DNA from: Caulobacter sp. 17J80-11
GTDB taxonomy: Bacteria > Pseudomonadota > Alphaproteobacteria > Caulobacterales > Caulobacteraceae
Reading direction: 5' to 3'
Assembly (NCBI RefSeq): GCF_014349105.1
Contig: NZ_JACSJI010000003.1
Coordinates: 124,001 to 188,000, forward strand
Length of the DNA: 64,000 nucleotides
In this document: positions 1 through 9,736 of the stretch, piece after piece
Layout: every line of letters begins with the position of its first letter
Position numbering within the stretch: position 1 is the first letter of the stretch
Notes under the pieces: generated by a model
What the model saw: only the letters and a program-made list of their open reading frames with translations
What the model was told of the DNA's origin: nothing
Database searches by the model: none
Program-made: the position numbers and the translations under genes

Positions 1-1
1 C

Positions 2-676
2 GCGGACCTGATCAAGATCACCGCCACCGGCGGCGTGCTGTCCAACACCAAGGCGGGCCTGGGCCAGCAACTGGCCGACGACGAGCTGGTCGCCATTGTG
101 GAAGCCGCCCACTCGCTGGGCCGCCGGGTGACCGCCCACGCCCACGGCGTCGACGGCATCAACGCCGCCCTGGCCGCCGGCGTGGACTCGATCGAGCACG
201 GCACCTTCGCCGACGCGGAGTCGTTCAAGCTCTACAAGAAGAACGGCGCCTACCTGATCCCGACCCTGATGGCCGGCGACTTCGTCACCCGCGTCGCCAA
301 CAGCCCGAACAACTTCTTCTCGCCGGCCCAGACGGCCAAGGCCAGGGAAGCCGGGCCGAAGATGCTGGACATGGCCCGCCGCGCCCACGACGCCGGCATC
401 AAGATCGCCTTCGGCACCGACTCCGGCGTCTCCGCCCACGGCGACAACGCCCAGGAGTTCGCCCTGCTGGTGAAGGCGGGCCTGAGCCCGCTGGAGGCCA
501 TCCAGGCCGCCACCGTGCGCGCCGCCGACCACCTGCAGATCTCCGACGAGGTCGGCGCCCTGAAGCCCGGCATGGCCGCCGACCTGGTGGCGGTGAAGGG
601 CGATCCGCTGGCCGACGTCACCGTGCTGGAGCACGTCGCGTTCGTCATGAAGGGCGGCGAAATCTACAAGAACTGA
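2..676 (+). CDS. Amidohydrolase family protein (Xaa-dipeptidase/imidazolonepropionase-like), 5' truncated
   Basis: This is the C-terminal part of a metal-dependent amidohydrolase; the reading frame is open from base 2 and its start lies outside the window. The fragment begins with LIKITATGG, whose Lys fits the carbamylated metal-bridging lysine of this superfamily. The metal-binding histidines follow in HAHG and SIEHG, and the catalytic aspartate in FGTDSGV. The C-terminal LKPGMAADLVAV segment is the usual return to the small beta-sandwich domain. Family members, including Caulobacter ones, hydrolyse dipeptides such as Xaa-Pro or Xaa-Arg. The substrate here, and any N-terminal signal peptide, cannot be judged. 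A GC-rich hairpin follows the stop. Confidence 0.85.
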   Translation, partial: ADLIKITATGGVLSNTKAGLGQQLADDELVAIVEAAHSLGRRVTAHAHGVDGINAALAAGVDSIEHGTFADAESFKLYKKNGAYLIPTLMAGDFVTRVANSPNNFFSPAQTAKAREAGPKMLDMARRAHDAGIKIAFGTDSGVSAHGDNAQEFALLVKAGLSPLEAIQAATVRAADHLQISDEVGALKPGMAADLVAVKGDPLADVTVLEHVAFVMKGGEIYKN

Positions 677-686
677 GCTGGAAAAA

Positions 687-722
687 GGTCGCCGCCTCGC
701 TTGGGGTGAAGGGGCGGCGACC
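687..722 (+). terminator. GC-rich hairpin after the amidohydrolase
   Basis: Perfect 10-bp arms GGTCGCCGCC (687-696) and GGCGGCGACC (713-722) enclose a 16-nt loop, starting 10 bases after the stop codon. There is no run of T after it, only an AT-rich stretch, so intrinsic termination is uncertain. It could instead belong to the structured hsp20 leader. Confidence 0.4.
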
Positions 723-744
723 CCATATATTTCTTGTCGCCGAG

Positions 745-864
745 GCCTCCAGGGGGCTTCGGCGGCGGCCCCCGAGGCGACCCAGCCTGCGGCGCCGCCG
801 CGTCCCTTTCGGACGAGACGACACCACGACTTCGCCAGCTTCGAGCGGCTCCACTCTTAGAGAG
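745..864 (+). promoter_or_regulatory. Structured hsp20 leader, candidate RNA thermometer
   Basis: The 198 bases between the amidohydrolase stop and the hsp20 start can fold strongly. GCCTC (745-749) and GGGGGC (752-757) pair with GCCCCC (768-773) and GAGGC (774-778). Close to the start, CTCT (854-857) pairs with AGAG (861-864), covering the first half of the AGAGAGGAG ribosome-binding site. Leaders of alphaproteobacterial small heat-shock genes often carry ROSE-type thermometers. The canonical ROSE core is not obvious here, so this is an inference from structure and context. Confidence 0.35.
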
Positions 865-874
865 GAGATGTGAG

Positions 875-1456
875 ATGCTACGCGATCTCGCGCCCTGGAC
901 GCCTGAACGAAACCTCATCCCGCGTGGGATGGATTCCGTCCTGACGCTCAACAGGGAAATGACTCGCCTGTTCGAGCGCCTGGCCCGCGACGGTTTTGAC
1001 CTCGCCTATCCTGCCTACGCCTACCGGGCGGACACTCCCGCCGCCTCGGTCTGGCCGCAGGTCGAGATTTACGAAGCCGAGACCGGCTACAAGGTCAGCG
1101 CCGAACTGCCCGGAGTCGACGAGAAGGATGTCGAAGTCCTGCTCGAAGACGACGGGACCCTGATGATCAGGGGCGACAAACACGTCGAACATGAAGGCGT
1201 CGGAGCCTTCAGCGAACGCATGTACGGGCATTTCGAACGCACCATCGCGCTCGGACCGGCCGTTGATGCCACCCGCTGCGGGGACGACTGCAAGGCGACC
1301 TTCAAGAACGGCGTCCTGACCGTCTTCATTCCGAAGGCGGCCGAGGCCTCCCAGTACCGGAAGATTCCGGTCAACGGGGCGGCCGACAAGCAAGCGGCCC
1401 CGGCCCCGCAAGGCGCCGAAGCCGAAACGGCCGCGCCTTTCCGTAAGGCGGCGTGA
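875..1456 (+). CDS. Hsp20/alpha-crystallin small heat-shock protein
   Basis: This is an ATP-independent cytoplasmic holdase of 193 aa that binds unfolding proteins. The alpha-crystallin domain spans about residues 50-150: it opens with WPQVEIYEAETGYKVSAELP and closes with the NGVLTVFIPK strand containing the G-x-L signature. A C-terminal tail follows, with a YRKIPVN segment in the place of the I-x-I oligomerisation motif. I chose the ATG at 875 because it follows AGAGAGGAG at normal spacing; the frame is open upstream but contains only low-complexity sequence. The stop lies 3 bases from the convergent lpxK stop, with no terminator between. Heat induction is inferred from the folded leader. 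Confidence 0.9.
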   Translation: MLRDLAPWTPERNLIPRGMDSVLTLNREMTRLFERLARDGFDLAYPAYAYRADTPAASVWPQVEIYEAETGYKVSAELPGVDEKDVEVLLEDDGTLMIRGDKHVEHEGVGAFSERMYGHFERTIALGPAVDATRCGDDCKATFKNGVLTVFIPKAAEASQYRKIPVNGAADKQAAPAPQGAEAETAAPFRKAA

Positions 1457-1459
1457 CCG

Positions 1460-2467
1460 TCAAGCCGGCGGCGAAATCTCCGCAAGGAGCGCCTTCGCCG
1501 CCGGTTCGTCGTCGAAGCGCGCGCGGATACGCCAGGGGCTCACCCGCGCGCGCCAGCGGGGCGGCAGTCGCACCCAATCCTTTTCCGTCGTCACCAGCCC
1601 GGCGCCTGACGCCTCAGCGCGCCCGGCGAGGCGCTTCAGCGTGACCTCGTCGTAGGCGGCGTGGTCGGGGAACGGCTCGAAGGCGACCAGCTCCGCGCCG
1701 GCGGTGGTGATTGCGCGCTCGAACTTCCACGGCTTGGCGATGCCGGCGAAGCCGACCAGCGGCCCGGGCGGCGGCGGGGCGGCCTGCTCCAGCCGCGCGA
1801 CCAGCACCGGCTTGCCGACGAACATTTCCAGCAGTTCCGGGTCGGGCGCGGCGAGGTCGGCCGGCAGCAGCACGATCACCGCGTCGGCGCGGGCGAGGCC
1901 CGCGGCCAGCGGCTCGCGCATCGGGCCGACCGGGAACACCGAGCCGTCGCCGAACGGCCACTCGCCGCCGCGGGTCTCGCCATCCACGACCACCAGAGAC
2001 AGGGTCTTCCTCAGCGTCGGGTTCTGATGGGCGTCGTCCAGCACCAGCGCCCGCGCGCCGGCCGCGACCGCCGCCTCCGCGCCGGCGGCGCGGTCGCGGG
2101 CGATCCAGTAGGCGCCGTCGCCGGCGAGCATCAGGGGCTCGTCGCCGACCTCGGCCGCGCGGTGGACGGCCGGATCGACGCGCAGCGGGCCGGCCTCGCT
2201 GCCGCCGTAGCCGCGCGACAGGCCGTGCGCCTCGACGCCGGCATCGCGGAGCAGGCGCAGGATTTCGCGCGCGATCGGGGTCTTGCCCGAGCCGCCGACC
2301 GTCAGGTTGCCGATCGAGATCACCGGCGCGCCGGGATCGACGGGGACGGCGCGCGCGATCTTGCGGGCGGTGACTCCGGCCCACAGCCACGACAGAGGCG
2401 TCAGCAGCCGCCGCGCGGCCGGCGCGCCCTGGCGCGCGTACCACCAGCGCGGCGTCGACAGGTTCAT
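1460..2467 (-). CDS. lpxK: Tetraacyldisaccharide 4'-kinase
   Basis: LpxK phosphorylates the 4' position of the lipid A disaccharide at the inner membrane, the sixth step of the Raetz pathway. The 335-aa protein has an N-terminal membrane-associated segment (RRLLTPLSWLWAGVTARK) and a Walker A loop, GGSGKTPIAREI, near residue 60. Further on are ALVLDDAHQNP, typical of LpxK, and the C-terminal TTEKDWVRLPP. Its ATG overlaps the waaA stop as ATGA, so it is the last gene of the lipid A operon. The same frame stays open for another 1.1 kb upstream, but that part is antisense or out-of-frame noise inside waaA. Confidence 0.95.
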   Translation of the reverse strand: MNLSTPRWWYARQGAPAARRLLTPLSWLWAGVTARKIARAVPVDPGAPVISIGNLTVGGSGKTPIAREILRLLRDAGVEAHGLSRGYGGSEAGPLRVDPAVHRAAEVGDEPLMLAGDGAYWIARDRAAGAEAAVAAGARALVLDDAHQNPTLRKTLSLVVVDGETRGGEWPFGDGSVFPVGPMREPLAAGLARADAVIVLLPADLAAPDPELLEMFVGKPVLVARLEQAAPPPPGPLVGFAGIAKPWKFERAITTAGAELVAFEPFPDHAAYDEVTLKRLAGRAEASGAGLVTTEKDWVRLPPRWRARVSPWRIRARFDDEPAAKALLAEISPPA

Positions 2468-3732
2468 GCCGGAAGCAGGCGCGCCAGCGCGGCGTAGGCG
2501 CGGTCGGCGACGTCGGCGCGGCTGTCGGCCAGGCCGCGGGCGCGGGCGGCGCGGGCGCGGGCGTCCTTGGGCGCGTCGAGGTCGTCGGCCCAGGCGTCGC
2601 CCAGGCTGACCACGCCGGCCACCGTCTTCAGCGCCCGGGCCGCTTCGAAGTCGCGGAACACCGCCGCCCAGTTGTCGACGTAGGGGCCGGACATGAACGG
2701 GCAGTCCAGCCGGGCTGGCTCCAGCGGGTTGTGGCCGCCGACGTCGGGGACCAGGCCGCCCCCGACCAGGGCGGTGCGCGCCAGCCGGAACCAGAGGCCG
2801 AGCTCGCCGAGGGTGTCGGCGACGTAGACCTCGGCCTCGGCCGCGGGCGGCTCCTGGGCGGCGCGGCGGCGGGCCTCGTAACCGAGCTCGCGGGCCGCGG
2901 CGACGATCTCCGCGCCGCGCACCGGGTGGCGGGGCACGATCACCAGCAGCGGCCGGTCGGGGCGCTGCTTGAGCGCCTTGAAGGCCTTCAGGACAATGTC
3001 CTCTTCGCCGGGGTGGGTGCTGGCGGCCAGCACCACGGGGCGGTCGCCGATCTCGGCGCGCAGGCGTTCCAGGGCGTCCGGATCGGCGGGCAGGGGTTCG
3101 CCGGCGTACTTCAGGTTCAGCCGGCCGTCGTCGCGGGCGCCCAGCGCGCTCAGGCGGCGGGCGGCGTCGACGTCCTGCGGCAGGACCAGGTCGAAGGCGC
3201 CGAGCAGTTCGCGCGCGGCCTGCGGGAACAGCGACCAGTTGCGCTGACTGGATTCCGACAGCCGGGCCGAGATCAGGGCCAGCCGCGCGCCGCGGGCCTT
3301 GGCGCCCAGGATCAGGTTCGGCCACAGCTCGCTCTCGACGAAGCCGACGACCGTGGGGCGCCAGTGGTCCAGGAAGCGGTCGGCCACGCCCGAGGCGTCG
3401 ACCGGGGCGAACTGGTGGATCACGCCTTCGGGCAGGCGCTTGGCCAGCAGTTCGGCCGATGTGACCGTGCCGGAGGTCACCAGCACCGAGACGTCCGGGC
3501 GTTCGCGGGTCAGGCGCTCGACCAGGGGCAGGTGCGACAGGCTCTCGCCGACGCTGGCCCCGTGCAGCCACACGAGCGGGCCTTCGGGGCGCGGGCGGCT
3601 GGCGTAGCCCAGCCGTTCGGTCAGGCGCGCCGGATCCTCCTTGCCGCGCCGGGCGCGGTCGCGCAGCACCGCCCCGACCAACGGTTCGAGGGGAGCGGTC
3701 AGGCTCCGATAGGCGCGCAGGGCGACCGTCAC
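2464..3732 (-). CDS. waaA: 3-deoxy-D-manno-octulosonic acid (Kdo) transferase
   Basis: WaaA (KdtA) transfers Kdo from CMP-Kdo to lipid IVA at the cytoplasmic face of the inner membrane. The 422-aa length is normal for this GT30 family. Visible motifs are the N-terminal GRASVGE-like WLHGASVGESLSHLPL with its catalytic-region Glu, the FVESELWPNLI segment, and the nucleotide-binding PRHPVRGAEI and GGGLVPDVGGHNPLEPA near residues 320-340. It overlaps its upstream neighbour by ATGA and is followed by lpxK in the same way, so translation is probably coupled. How many Kdo residues it adds cannot be told from sequence. Confidence 0.95.
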   Translation of the reverse strand: MTVALRAYRSLTAPLEPLVGAVLRDRARRGKEDPARLTERLGYASRPRPEGPLVWLHGASVGESLSHLPLVERLTRERPDVSVLVTSGTVTSAELLAKRLPEGVIHQFAPVDASGVADRFLDHWRPTVVGFVESELWPNLILGAKARGARLALISARLSESSQRNWSLFPQAARELLGAFDLVLPQDVDAARRLSALGARDDGRLNLKYAGEPLPADPDALERLRAEIGDRPVVLAASTHPGEEDIVLKAFKALKQRPDRPLLVIVPRHPVRGAEIVAAARELGYEARRRAAQEPPAAEAEVYVADTLGELGLWFRLARTALVGGGLVPDVGGHNPLEPARLDCPFMSGPYVDNWAAVFRDFEAARALKTVAGVVSLGDAWADDLDAPKDARARAARARGLADSRADVADRAYAALARLLPA

Positions 3733-4408
3733 GCCGCCAGCTCCTCGGCCCGGTCGGTGACGCGGGTGAGCCGCGCCGACCAGGCGCGCCGCAGCTCGTC
3801 CAGGTCGGCGTCGCGCGGGGCGATCACCGGGTCTTCCCAGACCACGACGCCGCGCGAGAACGGCAGCGGCACGACCGAGCGGTCCCAGGTGCCCAGGCGA
3901 ATGGCCGGGTTACAGGCCACCCCGAACATCAGCACCGGCGCGCCGGAGGTCTTGGCCAGCATGGCGGCGCCTTCGGCCATCTCCTCGGCCGGGCCGCGCG
4001 GGCCGTCCGGCGTGATCGCGACCGCGCCGCCGTTCTTCAGCCAGCGCAGCAGTTCGCGGAAGGCCGCGCCGCCACCCTTGGCCTTGTCCGTCGCCGTCTT
4101 CTTCATCGACGAGCCGCGCACCGCCGGGAACCCCAGCTTCTCCATCGCCCGGGCGAAGAACTCGCCATCGGGCGACATGGACACCAGGGCGCGGATCTCC
4201 TGTCCGCGCGAGTGGTCCCAGACCGCCGGCCCCAGCGCCACGCGGGAATGCCAGAACAGCACGATCACCGGCCCGCCGGACGCCCACACGCGCTCGACCG
4301 CGGCGCGGTTCTCGTGGCTCCAGCGGATGGTCACGAAGCAGAGCTTGAGCCAGGAATAGAAGACCCAGGACAGCACGGCCTGGACCCAGGGATGACGCAT
4401 AGGACGCT

Positions 4409-4412
<4 letters not shown>
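3729..4412 (-). CDS. DUF374 lysophospholipid acyltransferase family protein
   Basis: This is a 227-aa membrane-associated acyltransferase of the DUF374 group. An N-terminal hydrophobic segment (about residues 9-27) is followed by an LFWHSR motif corresponding to the acyltransferase His region and by TPDGPRGPAEEM, the most diagnostic block. Members lie beside waaA and msbA in many alphaproteobacteria and are thought to act in lipid A or phospholipid acylation; the exact acyl acceptor is unproven. The start overlaps the msbA stop (ATGA) and the stop overlaps the waaA start, placing it inside a translationally coupled operon for lipid A assembly and flipping. Confidence 0.85.
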
Positions 4413-6202
<1,790 letters not shown>

Positions 6203-6305
6203 GTGCGTTCGGTCGGATGCGGCGGCTGCGAAGTCAAGCCGCGCTTTTCAAAGCGGGTTCAGGGCCCTAGGTAGGCGCGGCCGCAGCACGGCCGGAGATG
6301 ACGTT

Positions 6306-6974
6306 TTGGCGCGTTACGACCTTTCCACGCCGCAGGGGCGGTTCAAGGCCCAGTGGGACTTCATCTGGGGCGACCATGCGTTCCTGCGCGTGGGCTTCCA
6401 GAACGCCCACTGGATCGGAAAGGACCTGGTGCGCACCAACCAGCCCTGGCCGTTCCAGCTGAAGCGCTGGGCCGACAAGGGGATCCGCACGGTCCTGAAC
6501 CTGCGCGGCACCTTCCCGGACGTCGCCTACTACGCGCTGGAGAAGGACGCCTGCGAGCAGTTCGGCCTGAAGATGGTCGATTTCAAGATCGGCTCGCGCG
6601 AGGCGCCGTCGCGCCAGCGCATTCTGGGCGCGCGCGACCTGTTCGCGCAGTTGGAGTACCCGGTGCTGATGCACTGCAAGTCCGGCGCGGACCGGGCCGG
6701 CATCATGAGCGTGCTGTACCGGCACTTCCATCTCGGCCAGCCGATCGAGATCGCCATGACCGAGCTCAGCCTTGAGAAGCTGCATGTGAAGCAGGGCAAG
6801 ACCGGCGTGCTGGACTACGTGTTCACCCGCTACCTGACCGAGGGCAAGCCGGCCGGCCTGAGCTTCGTCGAGTGGGTCGAGAGCGACGCCTACGATCCGG
6901 TCGCGATCAAGAAGGATTTCCACGCCCAGTGGTGGGGGAACCTGATCACCGAAGGGGTGCTGCGCCGCGAGTAG
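6306..6974 (+). CDS. DSP-type protein tyrosine phosphatase family protein (possible CtpA)
   Basis: This cysteine phosphatase of about 222 aa has the active-site loop HCKSGADRAG near residue 123 (nucleophile C124, R130). A conserved leader with WIGKDLVRTNQPWPF and the general-acid region around LRGTF and VDFKIGSREAPS precede it. I prefer a TTG start at 6306 because it follows GGAG at 8-nt spacing; the frame is open to an ATG at 6201 that would overlap the msbA start. Divergence from the lipid A operon suggests a lipid phosphatase role. In Caulobacter the essential homologue CtpA has been linked to lipid A phosphate removal and envelope integrity; assigning this gene to CtpA is inference. Confidence 0.75.
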   Translation: MARYDLSTPQGRFKAQWDFIWGDHAFLRVGFQNAHWIGKDLVRTNQPWPFQLKRWADKGIRTVLNLRGTFPDVAYYALEKDACEQFGLKMVDFKIGSREAPSRQRILGARDLFAQLEYPVLMHCKSGADRAGIMSVLYRHFHLGQPIEIAMTELSLEKLHVKQGKTGVLDYVFTRYLTEGKPAGLSFVEWVESDAYDPVAIKKDFHAQWWGNLITEGVLRRE

Positions 6975-6980
6975 GGCCTA

Positions 6981-7016
6981 GAACTAAATGCGATCCACTT
7001 GGATCGGATTTAGTTC
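6981..7016. repeat. Intergenic palindrome GAACTAAAT...ATTTAGTTC
   Basis: The arms GAACTAAAT (6981-6989) and ATTTAGTTC (7008-7016) are perfect. The dyad continues inward through GCGATCC/GGATCGG with one mismatch. It is AT-rich compared with its surroundings and lies just after the phosphatase gene, so it may also act as a terminator-like hairpin. Confidence 0.7.
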
Positions 7017-7032
7017 GGGAAGACTTTGAGTG

Positions 7033-7081
7033 AGCGCATTTTCTTCGCCGAACCGGCCTCCACTTCGGCGGAAAATGCGCT
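7033..7081. repeat. Second intergenic palindrome AGCGCATTTTC...GAAAATGCGCT
   Basis: The arms AGCGCATTTTC (7033-7043) and GAAAATGCGCT (7071-7081) are exact complements, with an inner dyad CGCCGAA/TTCGGCG. It sits 16 bp from the preceding palindrome. Together they resemble the dispersed inverted repeats described between Caulobacter genes, but copy number cannot be tested in this window. Confidence 0.7.
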
Positions 7082-7096
7082 AGCGGCCGGCCTGAA

Positions 7097-7216
7097 TCAG
7101 TCGCCGTCGCCGACGTCGTTCGGGTCCTGCGCGCCGCCCTTGGCCTTGGTGGCCAGGACCAGCAGCAGCAGGACCACGAGCAAGCCCGCCATTCCGATCA
7201 GAATGATGGTCGTCAT
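7097..7216 (-). CDS. Small single-span membrane protein (39 aa)
   Basis: The 39-aa reading frame encodes one hydrophobic helix (residues 4-22, rich in Leu, Val and Ile), a short basic KAK stretch, then an acidic tail ending DPNDVGDGD. A GGGGA ribosome-binding site stands about 7 nt before the ATG. The charge pattern suggests the N-terminus outside and the tail inside or at the membrane surface. Its function is unknown. The reading frame, ribosome site and clear membrane design make it a believable small gene; it would be missed by a length cutoff. Confidence 0.6.
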   Translation of the reverse strand: MTTIILIGMAGLLVVLLLLVLATKAKGGAQDPNDVGDGD

Positions 7217-7292
7217 GAGCGTTCCCCGGACTCGCCCACGAGGGAGGCTCTCACGGGCGGCTTACGCCCGCAAGGCGAGTCGGAGACCGGCG

Positions 7293-7523
7293 TTATTCCG
7301 AGTCGTGCGTCGGGTCCAGAAGCCGGTGGGCGTGGATCACGAAATAGCGCATCAGCGCGTTGTCGACGGTGGCCTGCGCCTTGGCCTTCCAGGCGCGGCG
7401 CGCCTCGTCGTAGGTCGGATAGGCGCCGACGAACTCGACCTTCGACAGGTCGCGGAATTCGGAGCCGGCGACGTCCTTGAGTTCGCCGCCGATGACGATG
7501 TGCAGAAGCTGTTTGGAAGCCAT
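7293..7523 (-). CDS. DUF4170 domain protein
   Basis: This 76-aa protein of unknown function matches the DUF4170 family of alphaproteobacteria. Its core reads LLHIVIGGELKD near the start, then VEFVGAYPTYDEARRAWKAK and VDNALMRYFVIHAHRLLDP. It is compact and soluble, with no signal peptide. It lies 43 bp downstream of cysQ on the same strand and is often linked to the cysQ and waaA genes in related genomes, as here, which suggests co-transcription rather than a known shared reaction. Confidence 0.8.
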   Translation of the reverse strand: MASKQLLHIVIGGELKDVAGSEFRDLSKVEFVGAYPTYDEARRAWKAKAQATVDNALMRYFVIHAHRLLDPTHDSE

Positions 7524-7566
7524 GGTTCGCTCGCTGGAGACGCGCCGAGCCGGACCGGCGGACGCG

Positions 7567-8352
7567 CTATTCGGGCAGGCTGATAGGCGCGCAGCGGGAC
7601 AAGATCAACGGGTGCACGCCCGGGGCGGCGCAGACCAGGCTGGGCTGGGCCGGCACGGGCTGGTTGAAGCGGAACGGTCGTCCGCGGTGGTCGGTGGTGA
7701 TCGCGCCGGCTTCTGCGGCGATCAGCGCGCCCGCGGCGACGTCCCAGTCGTGCTTGGGCGACAGGGCGACGGCGGCGTCGAAGGCGCCGGCCGCCACCAG
7801 CGCCATGCGGTAGGCGATGGAATTTCGCTTCTCAAAGCGCATGGCCGGCCAGGGATCGGCCCAGATGTCCCGCTCAAACAGCTTGGCGTCGGCCAGCATG
7901 GCCGCGTCTTCCAGGCTGTCGGCGTCCGAGGCCCGGATCGGCTGGCCGTTGCGCCGCGCGCCCTGGCCCGCGGCCGCCTCGTAGAGCTCGTCCAGGGCCG
8001 GGGCGTAGACCACGGCGGCGACCGGCTGCTCGTCCTCGACGACGGCCAGGGCCACGGTCCACCACGGCTTGCCCTTCATGAAGGCCACGGTGCCGTCGAT
8101 CGGGTCGACCACGAACAGCCGCCGCCGCGAGAGGCGGGCGGGGTCGTCCGCCGTCTCCTCCGACAGCCAGCCGTAGTCCGGCCGGGCGGCCAGCAGGATG
8201 TCGTGCAGGCGCTTGTCGACCGCGAGATCGGCGTCGGTCACCGGCGAGCCGCCGGACTTCGACCAGATCTTCAGGCCGCGTTCCCGGTGCTCGCGCGCGA
8301 TCCGGCCCGCCTCCAGGGCCGCGTCCCGGAGCAGGACCAGGTCGTCGGTCAT
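7567..8352 (-). CDS. cysQ: 3'(2'),5'-bisphosphate nucleotidase (CysQ-type inositol monophosphatase fold)
   Basis: The 261-aa protein belongs to the Mg-dependent inositol monophosphatase superfamily. It carries the metal-binding VVDPIDGTVAFMKG block near residue 90, the upstream WLSEETADD acidic site and the C-terminal HDWDVAAGALIAAEAGA. CysQ members hydrolyse PAP, a by-product of sulfate assimilation, to AMP; some act on inositol phosphates instead. The ATG overlaps the stop of the TldD/PmbA gene (ATGA), so the two are translated together. The CysQ assignment over a plain inositol phosphatase is from motif spacing and neighbours. Confidence 0.85.
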   Translation of the reverse strand: MTDDLVLLRDAALEAGRIAREHRERGLKIWSKSGGSPVTDADLAVDKRLHDILLAARPDYGWLSEETADDPARLSRRRLFVVDPIDGTVAFMKGKPWWTVALAVVEDEQPVAAVVYAPALDELYEAAAGQGARRNGQPIRASDADSLEDAAMLADAKLFERDIWADPWPAMRFEKRNSIAYRMALVAAGAFDAAVALSPKHDWDVAAGALIAAEAGAITTDHRGRPFRFNQPVPAQPSLVCAAPGVHPLILSRCAPISLPE

Positions 8353-9689
8353 CGGCCGGCGATGGCGATCGCGTCGGCCATCAGCGACGGCGAATTGGTC
8401 GAGCCGCGGAACTCCAGGTCCGAGCCCGGGATCAGCCGGCCGTACACGTCGACCAGGTTGCCGGCGATGGTGATCTCGGTGACCGGATAGGCCGGCTCGC
8501 CGCCCTCGAACCAGTAGCCCGACACGCCGGCCGACCAGTCGCCGGTGTTGGCGTTCAGCGACGGGCCGAACATGGCGGTGACCAGGAGGCCCGAGCCGGC
8601 GTCTCGCATCAGGCCGCTCAGGTCCAGCTTGCCGGGCGTGACGTGCAGGTTGTGGGTCGACACCCCCGGCGGTCCCGCCAGGCCGCGCGTGGCGTGTCCG
8701 GTCGAGGTCATGCCCAGCTGGGCGGCGGCCGAGCAGTTCAGCAGCCAGGTGGTCAGCACGCCGTCTTCGATGATGGAGCGCTTCTCCACCCGAACGCCCT
8801 CGTCGTCGAAGGGGGCGGAGGACAGGCCGCGCGGCCGGAACGGGTCGTCGACGACCTGGAAGCCGGGGGCGAACACCCGCTGGCCCAGCTTGTCCTTCAG
8901 GAAGGAGGTGCCGCGCGCCACGGCCGGGCCGGAAATGGCGCCGACCAGGGCCGACAGCATGCCGGCGGCGATGCGGTTCTCGATGATCACCGGCGCGGTG
9001 CAGCTGGCGATCTTGCGCGCGCCCAGGCGCTTGACCGCCCGTTCGCCCGCGTCGCGGCCGATGGCCTCGGCCGAGGGCAGGTCGCCGAGGTTACGGGCCG
9101 TGCGGCCCTCGCCGGCGCGCTCCATGCCGTTCTCGTCGGAGGCGATGACGCTGGCCGACAGCGAGAAGGCGCTGCCGCGGTGCGCGCCTTCGAAGCCGGT
9201 GGAGGTGACAAGCCGCCAGGCGCCGGTCGACCAGGACGAGGAGGCGCCGTCCGAATTGCTGACGCCCTGCACCGCGCGCGCCGCGGCCTCGGCGGCCAGC
9301 GCCTGGGCTTCCATCTGCTCGGGCGACAGCTCGGTCGGATCGTAGAGGTCGAGGTCCGGGTGAGGGCCGCGCGCCAGCAGCTCCTCCGGCGCCAGGCCGG
9401 CGTAGGGATCTTCCGGCGCGAGCTTGGCCATGGCCACGGCCCGCTCCACCAGCCGGCTGCGCGTGGCGGGCGAGAGGTCGGAGGCGGAGACGGTCGCCTG
9501 GCGGCGGCCCATGAACACCCGAAGGCCCAGGTCGCGGGACTCTTCGCGCTCGACCTCCTCCAGTTCGCCGAGTCGGGTGGTGACCGACAGCGCCTGGCGT
9601 TCGGAGACCACGGCCTCGGCGGCGTCGGCGCCGGCCTTGCGCGCGGCGGCGATCACCTCGTGAAGGAGGGCGGAATGTTCTTCGGACAT
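8349..9689 (-). CDS. pmbA: TldD/PmbA (TldE) family metallopeptidase-like protein
   Basis: The 446-aa protein belongs to the TldD/PmbA family, whose E. coli members form a heterodimeric zinc protease that matures microcin B17 and degrades unfolded peptides. Recognisable blocks are the N-terminal QALSVTTRLGELEEVEREES and the C-terminal LNCSAAAQLGMTSTGHATRG and GVSGYWFEGGEPAYPVTEIT. PmbA lacks the zinc-binding HExxxH of TldD, and I see no HExxH here, which supports the PmbA side. The tldD partner is not in the window. The frame extends upstream of the chosen ATG (MSEEHSALLHE) only as low-complexity sequence. Confidence 0.85.
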   Translation of the reverse strand: MSEEHSALLHEVIAAARKAGADAAEAVVSERQALSVTTRLGELEEVEREESRDLGLRVFMGRRQATVSASDLSPATRSRLVERAVAMAKLAPEDPYAGLAPEELLARGPHPDLDLYDPTELSPEQMEAQALAAEAAARAVQGVSNSDGASSSWSTGAWRLVTSTGFEGAHRGSAFSLSASVIASDENGMERAGEGRTARNLGDLPSAEAIGRDAGERAVKRLGARKIASCTAPVIIENRIAAGMLSALVGAISGPAVARGTSFLKDKLGQRVFAPGFQVVDDPFRPRGLSSAPFDDEGVRVEKRSIIEDGVLTTWLLNCSAAAQLGMTSTGHATRGLAGPPGVSTHNLHVTPGKLDLSGLMRDAGSGLLVTAMFGPSLNANTGDWSAGVSGYWFEGGEPAYPVTEITIAGNLVDVYGRLIPGSDLEFRGSTNSPSLMADAIAIAGR

Positions 9690-9736
9690 AGGGCGACGGA
9701 TATGACCGACCCCCGGTCTGCGGGCAAGCCGGGCCG

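Noticed and set aside
687-722. Clear rho-independent terminator for the amidohydrolase
   Set aside because: The stem is good but no T-tract follows, so I list it as a hairpin with low confidence instead.
1460-3571. 703-aa frame suggesting a fused LpxK protein
   Set aside because: Only the last 335 codons (from 2467) are LpxK; the rest is an out-of-frame reading of waaA, as the ATGA overlap shows.
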